A stretch of DNA of 64,000 bases from assembly GCA_052246295.1 (NCBI GenBank), contig JBQQCO010000013.1; one strand, given 5' to 3'. Below are positions 35,095 to 42,745 of this stretch, piece by piece (within the stretch, counting starts at the first letter, position 1; every line of letters starts with the position of its first letter). The notes under the pieces were generated by a model. The model saw only the letters and a program-made list of their open reading frames with translations. It ran no database searches and was not told the origin of the DNA. The position numbers were made by a program, and so were the translations under genes. The stretch comes from Piscibacillus sp052246295. Lineage in GTDB: Bacteria > Bacillota > Bacilli > Bacillales > Alkalibacillaceae.

Positions 35095-35811
35095 TTACGT
35101 TCTATATTCCAAAGTCAGCACACGATGGTCTTCCACACAACCATTAGCTTGCATCGTTTTCCTCATAGGCACGTTATCTATCTCAGTTGCGCCTAGATAT
35201 GTTTTGGCTTTGAAATCTTCTCGCAACCTTTCAAGGCCGATTAGGTGCAAATGGTGGCCGTATCCTTTGCCACGATGTTTTGGGTGGACGCCGATCCAAA
35301 ATAGACGCCCTTCTTGATTTCGCCCAGGCTCTAGGTGAGGCAGGACGACTCCGATTGGTTCAGAATTAATTTTAAAAACGGTGAACATCTTCTGGTACTG
35401 TGATGGCAGTTCGACCATCATGCTCTTTAGAAATTTCTTGGTATCCGTCAAACTTCTTCCCATCAGTTCAGATAAGAATGAAATCGACCTTTCCTCAGTT
35501 GGCGACCAAATCTCGTAATCTAGTGGTTCGCTCTCCAAAGGTGTTTCTAATGACCGCTTATAGATCACTCTTTCGCCCTTCATCTCCATATGTTTGCCAA
35601 CAAATTCTAACTGGTTTAGATAACCTCTTGGGCAAACTAACATGACTTTCTTAAACTCCGTTTCCTTGATGCCAGCTATCAATTGATCGATTGACTCATC
35701 GATTTGGTTTAATTGATTTATGTCTTCAAGTATCTCTAGGATGATCACTTCTTGACTGATTAAACTGTGTACACCGAAATTTTTTAGTTGATTGAGTATG
35801 GATTGAATCAT
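35095..35811 (-). CDS. GNAT family N-acetyltransferase
   Basis: A 238-residue protein. The N-terminal ~110 residues are a helical/beta domain without clear match. The C-terminal half is a GNAT domain with RLFWIGVHPKHRGKGYGHHLH (acetyl-CoA loop Arg-Gly-Lys-Gly-Tyr-Gly, ~residues 180-190) and the N-V-P-M-R-K-T-M-Q-A-N-G-C region (~218-230). Substrate unknown. It is separated from the S66 peptidase gene upstream by 31 bases and probably shares its transcript. Confidence 0.83.
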   Translation of the reverse strand: MIQSILNQLKNFGVHSLISQEVIILEILEDINQLNQIDESIDQLIAGIKETEFKKVMLVCPRGYLNQLEFVGKHMEMKGERVIYKRSLETPLESEPLDYEIWSPTEERSISFLSELMGRSLTDTKKFLKSMMVELPSQYQKMFTVFKINSEPIGVVLPHLEPGRNQEGRLFWIGVHPKHRGKGYGHHLHLIGLERLREDFKAKTYLGATEIDNVPMRKTMQANGCVEDHRVLTLEYRT

Positions 35812-35842
35812 GGTTAGTCCTCTTTTGTGTAAAAATTATTTT

Positions 35843-36856
35843 CTATTTAAATGTCTGTTTTACTTTCCCTTTACCGCTCTCAAACTCTACTTCAGCGTAG
35901 GCTCCGTTAACAAACGTCATTTGTGGTGGAACGTGGCCGCAGTCAATATCATATAGAATTGGAATTTGAAGTTCTTCTGCAAGTTCATTGTAAACATCTT
36001 CGGCAGTATAATTTCCAACTGGAGTGTTAGCTGGACTTCTGCCAAACATAATTCCACTGCAATTTTCAAACCAACCGGCTAGTTTCATTTGTACGAGTGA
36101 GCGACGTAAACTTGCAGTCGATGATTCGGCATTTTCAAGATACCAAATGACTGGCTCATTGTTAATATATTTTTCTCTAAAACTCGCAACATCACCATAA
36201 GGTGTGCCAACTACGTGTGTCAGGACATCAATGCATCCTCCCAGTAGGCGGCCTTCTAACTTAACTGGCCCTCGCTCAGTCGATTTCCAGTTAGTTTGTT
36301 CTGTTAGGTTAAATATGTGTGGGGTTGGCTTGTCGAATTGCCATTCCTTTTGGTATTTTTCTGATGAGTGTTGAAGGACTGACTCGCCCGGTTTTGTCGA
36401 CAGGACTTGTTGCCACTTGGCTGTTGTGTCATCCGAATAGTCCCCTCTTAAATCTACTAAATTAGTCCCGTGAGCTGTCGCGATTCCAGTTTTAAGTGTG
36501 ATCGCCAGCAGTAGTAGACTGACATCCGAATAACCGAGGATCCATTTATTTTGAATGGTTTCAAAGTCGATATGTTCAAGTGTTTCGATTAACAGCTCAC
36601 CACCCCACGGAGGGATGATCGCATGAATCTCATCATTTTGCATCATTTGATTGAACTCATCAGCTCGCTTTTTAGCTGGTGCTGATTTTGCTTTGTCTTG
36701 GGTCCAAACGGTGTCCCCAAATTCAATAGTGTAACCTTTCTGTTCCATACTGTTTTTCGCAGAATGAAGTAAGTGATGTAGGTCACTTGGAACACCTGAT
36801 GATGGGGCTGTGACTCCTAAAGTTGCGCCTTTTTCTAGAAATGGATATTGAATCAT
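35843..36856 (-). CDS. S66-family serine peptidase (MccF/LD-carboxypeptidase-like)
   Basis: A 337-residue S66 peptidase. The nucleophile Ser110 lies in Gly-Tyr-Ser-Asp, with Glu241 (Tyr-Leu-Glu-Asn) and His308 (Asp-Cys-Gly-His) completing the catalytic triad. The length and the FGRS segment fit the MccF-like branch, which cleaves acyl-sulfamoyl adenylates such as processed microcin C, rather than classical murein LdcA, but the substrate is not certain. It is cytoplasmic with no signal peptide. Start ATG 36856 has GAGAAGG upstream. Confidence 0.85.
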   Translation of the reverse strand: MIQYPFLEKGATLGVTAPSSGVPSDLHHLLHSAKNSMEQKGYTIEFGDTVWTQDKAKSAPAKKRADEFNQMMQNDEIHAIIPPWGGELLIETLEHIDFETIQNKWILGYSDVSLLLLAITLKTGIATAHGTNLVDLRGDYSDDTTAKWQQVLSTKPGESVLQHSSEKYQKEWQFDKPTPHIFNLTEQTNWKSTERGPVKLEGRLLGGCIDVLTHVVGTPYGDVASFREKYINNEPVIWYLENAESSTASLRRSLVQMKLAGWFENCSGIMFGRSPANTPVGNYTAEDVYNELAEELQIPILYDIDCGHVPPQMTFVNGAYAEVEFESGKGKVKQTFK

Positions 36857-36996
36857 ATTTGGCCTTCTCTCATGGTTTTTAGATATCTTATCATGTTGAC
36901 TAGTTAGAGTAAATAAGTGGGTTTGTAATTTTTTGAAAATTGTAGTACCATTTCCTTGACTAATTTATTCCATATTATAGAAATGAAGATCATAGA

Positions 36997-38232
36997 ATGG
37001 TTCTATATCACTTATATAAAAAATATCCTGCTTACGGCTTGTTGCAAGTTGCTTCGATCATGACTATTTTGACAAACTGGGCGGCGTTCTTGGCAATGCT
37101 TGTGTTGTTAGATCGATTAACGGAGAGTGGTCTGGCATTTGGTTCTTTATGGGCGGTCAGTGGTTTGATTCCGCTTATCTTGGGCTATTTTTCGGGAGTG
37201 TGGATTGATCGGTTAAATGTTAAGAAGTTGATTGTAGTAACGGAAATCACAGCCGCGATTGGGTTTGGATTCTTTTTAGTCATGTTTAGTACGCCAGGTG
37301 ACTGGCAGTGGGTCGTGTTTTTAGTTGCGAGGTTGTTCATTTTATTATCTGGCAACATCAATGGTACGTGTGTGCAAACAGTGATTCCAGATATCATTGA
37401 AAAGGAAGACCTAGTTAAGGCAAACTCGTTTAGTTTTTCGCTTAATAATGTGTTGAGGCTGACGGGAGCTTCGCTAGGCGGGGTGTTACTAGCTGTTTCA
37501 AGTTTGGAGTTTGTGTTTCTATTAAATGTAATCACGTGTCTGGTGGCTGCGCTATTAAGCTATCAAGCGACCAAATATTTTGAAACGCCAGAAAAGACGG
37601 TGGCACGTAAAAACTATTTACTAGAGTTTAAAGAAGGAATCACTCAGATCAACGTGAACAAGTGGGTGCTGTCAGTGGTCGTAGCAGCGATTTTCTCAGG
37701 AATCATTATTGGAAACTTTAATCTGATGCTTCAACAGTTTACAGCTGAAGTTTACCAGGAAGAAGATTACATATTGAGTTATTTATATGTCGCGCACGGG
37801 GTTGTGGCATTCATCGTGGCTTATACACTTGCTAAGCGGAACTTTTTGTTTAAGAACCGCGTGTATTATGGTCTGAACTATATGTTGTTCGGTTTGATTT
37901 GGATGTGTTTCGGCCTGACGTCGAACTATATTCAAGGGATGATTGTGCTTATTTTATTTGGAATTGTCGGAGCGTTCAATGGACCTTATGAACGTACAAC
38001 GATGCAACATGAAGTGCCGGACCATATGAGAGGGCGGATCTTTGCGACTTGGCAAACGACGTATTCGTTATCGATTCAACTAGGGGCCTTTTTATCAGGT
38101 GTGATCATAACGGTGTTCGGCCTAAGATGGGTTCCGATTATAACTGGCATGATGGAAATCTTGCTTGGGGTTTTTGTTGTCGTGTTGTCGATTAAAGTAG
38201 GAAAGAAAATTCATTATCACCAAGCGAGTTGA
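36997..38232 (+). CDS. MFS transporter
   Basis: A 411-residue major facilitator with 12 membrane segments. The loop 2-3 motif appears as GYFSGVWIDRLNVKK (residues ~65-80), and the C-terminal half contains the EVPDHMRGRIFATWQ segment common in the enterobactin-exporter/macrolide-efflux-like MFS branch. The substrate is unknown. The ribosome site before ATG 36997 is poor. The gene begins a plus-strand run of small membrane proteins. Confidence 0.85.
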   Translation: MVLYHLYKKYPAYGLLQVASIMTILTNWAAFLAMLVLLDRLTESGLAFGSLWAVSGLIPLILGYFSGVWIDRLNVKKLIVVTEITAAIGFGFFLVMFSTPGDWQWVVFLVARLFILLSGNINGTCVQTVIPDIIEKEDLVKANSFSFSLNNVLRLTGASLGGVLLAVSSLEFVFLLNVITCLVAALLSYQATKYFETPEKTVARKNYLLEFKEGITQINVNKWVLSVVVAAIFSGIIIGNFNLMLQQFTAEVYQEEDYILSYLYVAHGVVAFIVAYTLAKRNFLFKNRVYYGLNYMLFGLIWMCFGLTSNYIQGMIVLILFGIVGAFNGPYERTTMQHEVPDHMRGRIFATWQTTYSLSIQLGAFLSGVIITVFGLRWVPIITGMMEILLGVFVVVLSIKVGKKIHYHQAS

Positions 38233-38246
38233 TGGTAGATTAATTT

Positions 38247-38774
38247 ATGAAAGCTTATAAAGCACAAAAGGTAATATCGTATTGGCTGGTCGGACTGATT
38301 TTTGTAGCGTTTATTGGGCTGCAGCTAGGGCGGATTCAGGCGATTGCGGATTATAATTATACCCTGCATGAGCTATTATATTTGCCAGCTAATATCGCAC
38401 TGTATTTCGTGCCGATCTTGTTTTTGTTATATGTGATTTTTTTACTAAATTACTTGATAAAAAGAGAGAAGCGGGGAAAGTGGGGATTTAAGAAGATTAT
38501 AATCAGATCACTCGTTGTGGCATCCATTATCGGTATGATGTTGATTATTGAACATCAAGCACAAGAAGTCTCAACAGGTGGCATTTTTGAAGTTGAAGAA
38601 AAATTGCATGAGGACAGGAATTATTACATAGTCATCGAAGATAAAAAGGTGAAAGTTTCAAGCAATGAGTATCGGTTAATTGAAGAAGAACAGACGTACT
38701 TGATCAGTTTTGTGTGGAATAAACGCACACCAGAAAAAGGGAAGCTTGAGACAATTGAACAAGTTAATCAGTAG
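38247..38774 (+). CDS. Membrane protein of unknown function
   Basis: A 175-residue protein with three membrane helices (~10-30, 43-68, 83-100) and a C-terminal hydrophilic domain (about 105-175) rich in Glu/Lys with beta-strand character. It starts 14 bases after the MFS stop and is followed 12 bases later by a 47-residue membrane protein, so all are likely cotranscribed. Confidence 0.6.
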   Translation: MKAYKAQKVISYWLVGLIFVAFIGLQLGRIQAIADYNYTLHELLYLPANIALYFVPILFLLYVIFLLNYLIKREKRGKWGFKKIIIRSLVVASIIGMMLIIEHQAQEVSTGGIFEVEEKLHEDRNYYIVIEDKKVKVSSNEYRLIEEEQTYLISFVWNKRTPEKGKLETIEQVNQ

Positions 38775-38786
38775 GGAGTGATAGAA

Positions 38787-38930
38787 GTGAAACTATTTTT
38801 ATATGTACTATTAGGCATGGTTTTGGCGTATGCCTTAGCCTTTCTTGAAGGTTTCGGAATGATCTTATTAGGCGGGGCAGCGTTTGGATTGTTGTTATAT
38901 ATCGCTGTTAATATTAGTAAGAATAACTAA
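38787..38930 (+). CDS. 47-residue two-helix membrane peptide
   Basis: GTG 38787 behind GGGAGTGATAGAA opens 47 codons ending at TAA 38930: a very hydrophobic peptide (KLFLYVLLGMVLAYALAF, then MILLGGAAFGLLLYIAV) with a short SKNN tail. Two membrane helices with a Glu-Gly-Phe turn. The strong ribosome site and tight spacing support it as a real small gene. Function unknown. Confidence 0.6.
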   Translation: MKLFLYVLLGMVLAYALAFLEGFGMILLGGAAFGLLLYIAVNISKNN

Positions 38931-38959
38931 GAGTGCCATTTTTAAAGGAGGAATAAGAA

Positions 38960-39151
38960 TTGTCTAAAGAACAATTGAAAGGCTTATTTCTTTTGTGGGT
39001 GATGGTCATTTTTGTTGAACTCATTTGGCTGTTAAATGTTGTAGCCAATAATCCCCAAGCGGAGTTTGTTGCTTTTGTGGTCACGTTAGTTGCAGCAACT
39101 TTGACTGTTGGAGCAGTGGGGTTGAAATTGGTAGGGAAATTTATTAATTAG
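38960..39151 (+). CDS. Small two-helix membrane protein
   Basis: A 63-residue protein with two membrane helices (~8-27 and 36-57). TTG 38960 lies behind AAAGGAGGA, an excellent site. It follows the 47-residue peptide by 29 bases. No family recognised. Confidence 0.6.
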   Translation: MSKEQLKGLFLLWVMVIFVELIWLLNVVANNPQAEFVAFVVTLVAATLTVGAVGLKLVGKFIN

Positions 39152-39188
39152 CATGTAATGTCTAATAAAAATGTAAAGAGGAGATTTT

Positions 39189-39560
39189 TTGAAGAACAAA
39201 ATTTATTTTTTAGTTGGATTGGCTATGATTATTGTTATCCTTATAGTTATTTTCAATCTTACTAAACCAGATGAAAACGACTTTGTACAATGGTTTGAAG
39301 ATCATTATAATATCTCATGTGAAGATGAAAAATGTCATATTATAATCCTAGAATCAACAGGAGAAAAATATGTTAGTGGCGATTTTTATTATAGTCCATC
39401 TAGTGGCTTTTTAGGAATGGCAATGCAAACGAAGAGACAATACATCAAATTTGATTCAGGTGGTAGCGAATACTTTTCAATAGAAGTTAGAGGCTTATTA
39501 GGTCAGTTTGAAGTTTTAGAACTTAAAAAGAATCATATTGAGATACAAGAAATTCGTTAA
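39189..39560 (+). CDS. Membrane-anchored protein of unknown function
   Basis: A 123-residue protein with an N-terminal membrane helix (~6-25) and an extracellular beta-rich domain that contains a Cys pair in Ser-Cys-Glu-Asp-Glu-Lys-Cys (~residues 44-50), possibly a disulfide. TTG 39189 lies behind AGAGGAGA. No family recognised. Confidence 0.58.
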   Translation: MKNKIYFLVGLAMIIVILIVIFNLTKPDENDFVQWFEDHYNISCEDEKCHIIILESTGEKYVSGDFYYSPSSGFLGMAMQTKRQYIKFDSGGSEYFSIEVRGLLGQFEVLELKKNHIEIQEIR

Positions 39561-39595
39561 ATTTTTATTAAATTAACTTAGAATGGATGATTTAA

Positions 39596-39748
39596 TTGAG
39601 CGAAAAATTATTAAGGGTTGGAACCACTTATATTCCAGTCACAAATGTAGAGTTATCAACTGAATGGTACGTCAGTAAATTAGGTGCAGAGCTATCTTAT
39701 AAAGATGACAATAAAGCGATTATAAATTTCGCAAATCAACTGAAGTGA
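39596..39748 (+). pseudogene. VOC/glyoxalase-fold N-terminal remnant
   Basis: A 50-codon frame from TTG 39596 to TGA 39748 reads VGTTYIPVTNVELSTEWYVSKLGAELSYKDDNKAIINF, the first beta-alpha-beta unit of the vicinal-oxygen-chelate family (V-x-x-x-T-N-V-E-x-S-x-x-W-Y). The rest of the ~120-130 residue fold is absent, and the frame ends in the 5' edge of the DinB gene. Probably a deletion remnant. Confidence 0.7.
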
Positions 39749-39756
39749 GCCATACT

Positions 39757-40284
39757 ATGAACTTTAACATGAAAGAAGCTATCGAACTTCTGGAGAAAAC
39801 CCCCAAGACTTTGGAAAGTTTTCTATCTGGTTTATCTGATGAATGGTTGTCTTGTCATGAAGGTGAAGGTACTTGGAATGTTTATGAGGTGGTTGGTCAC
39901 CTTATTGAAGGAGAGAACTCGAACTGGATTCCTCGAGTTGAGTGGATTCTCCAACAAGGATATCGTAAGCCATTCTCTCCATTTGCTCGCTTTGCGCACT
40001 TGCATAATAGTGAATATGTATCCATTGATGATAAGTTACAGGAGTTTCAAAGGATCAGGACACTAAATATTGCTAAAATAAAAGATGCCATAGACCCTGA
40101 CCTCCACTTAGAGTTAAAAGGTGTCCACCCTGCTTTTGGAACTGTGAAATTAAGCGAATTACTTTCAACGTGGGTGGTGCATGATTTAACTCACATTAAC
40201 CAAATAGTTAGAGTCATGGCTAAGCGGTATGATTCAGATGTCGGGCCGTGGAAGGAGTATTTAGGAGTTCTAAAAGATCATTAA
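39757..40284 (+). CDS. DinB family protein
   Basis: A 175-residue four-helix bundle of the DinB/YfiT type. The metal-site histidines are suggested by GHLIEGENSNW (~residue 47) and HDLTHINQI (~145). The group includes bacillithiol-linked transferases, but no specific activity can be given. GTG 39745 overlaps the VOC remnant stop; ATG 39757 with GAAGTGAG upstream gives the usual family N-terminus. Confidence 0.8.
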   Translation: MNFNMKEAIELLEKTPKTLESFLSGLSDEWLSCHEGEGTWNVYEVVGHLIEGENSNWIPRVEWILQQGYRKPFSPFARFAHLHNSEYVSIDDKLQEFQRIRTLNIAKIKDAIDPDLHLELKGVHPAFGTVKLSELLSTWVVHDLTHINQIVRVMAKRYDSDVGPWKEYLGVLKDH

Positions 40285-40290
40285 TTGAGT

Positions 40291-40686
40291 CTACTGTATT
40301 TGTTCCACGATAACCCTTTCTAACTCAGATTCATTGTCTAATAGTTTATAAGTTATTAACGGTCCGCCTTCATTGGTGTCATTACGTTTGATGTATGTAG
40401 AATCATTATCTTTTATCATAAAAATTTCAGCGCCTGACTTTAATTCAATTACAGTAAATTCACTTGTCTCGGAAATCGCGTCATTCGATTCGGATACATT
40501 TTCTGCTTGATAATTATTAAAGGCATCAATGACAGAAGCATAGCTCTCTAATGAATCAACACCATTAACATACACATTTTCAACGTTGTTGGTGTCGATG
40601 GGCTGGTGTAATAGTAAGTCTTCTGCTTGATCATCGGTGCAAGCTGTCATAAATGTGACTAACATAATCACTAATATTAACCTCAC
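40291..40686 (-). CDS. Putative lipoprotein
   Basis: About 131 residues. A basic/hydrophobic signal (RLILVIMLVTFMTAC) ends in lipobox Phe-Met-Thr-Ala-Cys. The mature acidic domain is of unknown fold. GAGGGGG lies six bases before GTG 40686, making it the best start; longer in-frame ATGs (40692, 40728) place that site at or inside the gene. It converges on the DinB gene, 6 bases apart. Confidence 0.65.
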   Translation of the reverse strand: MRLILVIMLVTFMTACTDDQAEDLLLHQPIDTNNVENVYVNGVDSLESYASVIDAFNNYQAENVSESNDAISETSEFTVIELKSGAEIFMIKDNDSTYIKRNDTNEGGPLITYKLLDNESELERVIVEQIQ

Positions 40687-40804
40687 ACTCATCCCCCTCA
40701 AGGTTTTATTTAGTAAATTATACCACAAATTACATTCCTAATTTGTATTTCTTTGTAAACTATTGGCTATCCTTTTAAGGATGAAAACTTAAAGGATGGT
40801 TAAC

Positions 40805-41256
40805 ATGACAAAAGGAAATAAGAACTTATTTACAGCTGGATTTATATTGGGTCTAGGTATTTTAGGTGCGATTGATGGTGTTGTGTTCCACCAATTGCTT
40901 CAGTGGCATCATATGATTATGAGTCCTAATATTCATTTAGAAATTTATATGGATGGATTGTTTACGGCTGCGTTTTCGGCACTGATGGTTTGGGTGCGAT
41001 TAAAATTTTTCGTGATGCTAGAAAAGGTGAGCTGGGTCACAACGGGGATATATTTTTAAGTGGGATTTTAGTTGGTGGTGGCGTGTTTAATTTAGTTGAA
41101 GGAATTATTGACCACCATATTCTTCAGGTGCATCGAGTAAATCCGATGGCGGAGAATCCTTTGCTTTATGACTTGGCTTTTTTAACTTCTGGTGTCGTGC
41201 TGATTTTACTGGGCTTTTGGTTTAAACAAAAAGGACAAAAGGCTGCACACGCATGA
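40805..41256 (+). pseudogene. DUF2243 membrane protein, single-base frameshift
   Basis: The first frame gives GFILGLGILGAIDGVVFHQLLQWHHM...MDGLFTAAFSALMV, the second GAIKIFRDARKG...ILVGGGVFNLVEGIIDHHILQVHRV. Together they are the two halves of the DUF2243 family (paired His-Gln-x-x-x-W-His-His and Asp-His-His motifs). Adding one T to the TTT at 40989-40991 fuses them. Start ATG 40805 has AAAGG. It is followed by a DUF1541 gene overlapping by 4 bases, so the shift would also affect coupling. Real decay or sequencing error. Confidence 0.8.
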
Positions 41257-41816
41257 CGAAGAAAGATGTCTTAATTATACTGGTGTTATTCGTTGGTTTC
41301 TTTTCTTTTTACGTTACTCAAAATCCGCATTACGGGGTCCTGAGCGGTGATGAAATGGCAATGCATCATCTTGATATGGTATATGAGGGGTCACCTGAAG
41401 TTCCGAGTGAATTGAGGGTGGCTGAGAATCCGACGTATCCAGTTGGGAGTCAGGCATTGAGTCGGGCTGATCATATGGCTGGGATGATGGATGGGGTTGA
41501 AGTGACCATTGTTGGGGCGTATGAGACCATTGCTTATGCGACGACCTATACATCAACGAATTCTGGTATGCGAGTGCAAGAGCATAAATGGGTAGTGCAT
41601 GAGGAGCTCGTCGTGGATGTAGCGGCTGACCCTTTGGAGGGCGGAGAAGAAGTTTTTACTCGTGCGCAACATATGAAAGGGATGAACGACACGGTTCATA
41701 CGATTGATTATTCCATTCCGACAACGGTTTACATTGTCGATTTTGAACTCCCTAATGGTATGAAGGTATTAAATCATAAGTGGGTGACCGAGGAAGAGTT
41801 AGAACCATTAAATTAA
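41253..41816 (+). CDS. YdhK/DUF1541 family protein
   Basis: A 187-residue protein with an N-terminal membrane helix (~6-22) and two tandem DUF1541 repeats (about 60-122 and 126-186). Each has an AxHMxGM motif (ADHMAGMMDG, AQHMKGMNDT) and ends in HKWVxxEEL. Family members are secreted or anchored and have been linked to metal-related clusters; the exact role is unknown. It overlaps the DUF2243 frame by 4 bases and ends at a terminator. Confidence 0.85.
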   Translation: MTKKDVLIILVLFVGFFSFYVTQNPHYGVLSGDEMAMHHLDMVYEGSPEVPSELRVAENPTYPVGSQALSRADHMAGMMDGVEVTIVGAYETIAYATTYTSTNSGMRVQEHKWVVHEELVVDVAADPLEGGEEVFTRAQHMKGMNDTVHTIDYSIPTTVYIVDFELPNGMKVLNHKWVTEEELEPLN

Positions 41817-41831
41817 GAACACGTACTTAAG

Positions 41832-41882
41832 ACCTCATTTTCTAAATTTTGTTCGTTTTTTTAGAAAATGGGGTTTTATTTT
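41832..41882 (+). terminator. Rho-independent terminator
   Basis: ACCTCATTTTCTAAA (41832-41846) pairs with TTTAGAAAATGGGGT (41860-41874), one G-U pair, then TTTATTTTTT. It ends the DUF2243-DUF1541 transcript. Confidence 0.85.
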
Positions 41883-41934
41883 TTAATGATTTAATATATA
41901 ATCACAATCATACACGAACAACTAAATAAATTAA

Positions 41935-42005
41935 CGCTTGTATAATAGTGGGAATATGGCCCACGAGTTTCTACCAAGTTACCGTAAATGACTTGACTAC
42001 AAGCG
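41935..42005 (+). ncRNA. Purine riboswitch aptamer (guanine/hypoxanthine type)
   Basis: P1 is CGCTTGTA (41935-41942) with TACAAGCG (41998-42005). The core has ATATGG near 41954, GTTTCTACC at 41968-41976, ACCGTAAATG at 41981-41990 and GACTAC at 41994-41999, all hallmarks of the purine riboswitch. The discriminating base is C (GACTA), as in xpt, predicting guanine or hypoxanthine rather than adenine (which has U). It precedes xpt and a purine permease. Confidence 0.95.
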
Positions 42006-42073
42006 ATTTTCATTATACGAACATACAAGTCTCTAGTGCTTGTATGATGCCTTGTATACTTTTTTATAAAGAC

Positions 42074-42132
42074 AAGTCGAATGTGATGAATCGCTTATAG
42101 TCATGGGTGATTCTTGCATTCGGCTTTTTTAT
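42074..42132 (+). terminator. Riboswitch expression-platform terminator
   Basis: AAGTCGAATGTGATGAATCGC (split here: AAGTCGAATG, then TGATGAATCGC, 42074-42094) pairs imperfectly with GTGATTCTTGCATTCGGCTT (42106-42125), then a T run to 42130. An intervening hairpin ATACAAG/CTTGTAT (42024-42046) and a second CTTGTATA copy near 42051 offer alternative pairing. Ligand binding would favour termination before xpt. Confidence 0.85.
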
Positions 42133-42151
42133 ATTTAAGGGAGGCATTGAC

Positions 42152-42742
42152 ATGGAACAACTACGGAAAGCAATCGAGGAGAGAGGGTCTGTGTTATCAG
42201 ATTGCGTGATTAAAGTAGATGAATTTTTGAACCATCAGATTGATACTAGCTTGATGGTGCAGATTGGTCGTGAGTTTATTAAACGATTTCAAGATGCTGG
42301 TATCACGAAAGTGTTAACGATTGAAACGTCAGGGATTGCGCCGAGCTTTATGGCAGCTCATGAGCTGGGTGTGCCGCTAGTGTTTGCTCGTAAGAAAAAG
42401 TCACTAACAATGACGGATCATCTTTACACGAGTCAAGTTTATTCATATACGAAAGAGGAAACAAACCAAATTACGGTGTCGAAGGATTTTCTGAATTCGG
42501 ATGATCGAGTACTGATCCTGGATGATATTTTAGCAAACGGAGAGGCTGCGCTGGGCTTGCTGGATGTGGTTGAACAGTCAGGTGCGAGCATTGTCGGGAT
42601 TGGGTTTGTAATCGAAAAGTCGTTTCAGTCCGGGCGACAAAAGATTGAAGAGACGGGTTATCAAGTGGAGTCTTTAGCACGAATTCAATCACTCGAAGGC
42701 TCGAGCGTGACATTTTTAGATGAAACAAAAGAGGAGGTTTAA
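42152..42742 (+). CDS. xpt: Xanthine phosphoribosyltransferase
   Basis: A 196-residue purine salvage enzyme converting xanthine and PRPP to XMP. The PRPP-binding loop VLILDDILANGEA is at residues 120-132, and the N-terminal hydrophobic/dimer region (KVDEFLNHQIDTSLM) is typical of Xpt. ATG 42152 has AAGGGAGG upstream; the ORF extension to 42107 runs through the terminator hairpin and is not coding. It forms an operon with a purine permease that starts 3 bases after its stop. Controlled by the purine riboswitch upstream. Confidence 0.95.
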   Translation: MEQLRKAIEERGSVLSDCVIKVDEFLNHQIDTSLMVQIGREFIKRFQDAGITKVLTIETSGIAPSFMAAHELGVPLVFARKKKSLTMTDHLYTSQVYSYTKEETNQITVSKDFLNSDDRVLILDDILANGEAALGLLDVVEQSGASIVGIGFVIEKSFQSGRQKIEETGYQVESLARIQSLEGSSVTFLDETKEEV

Positions 42743-42745
42743 ACT

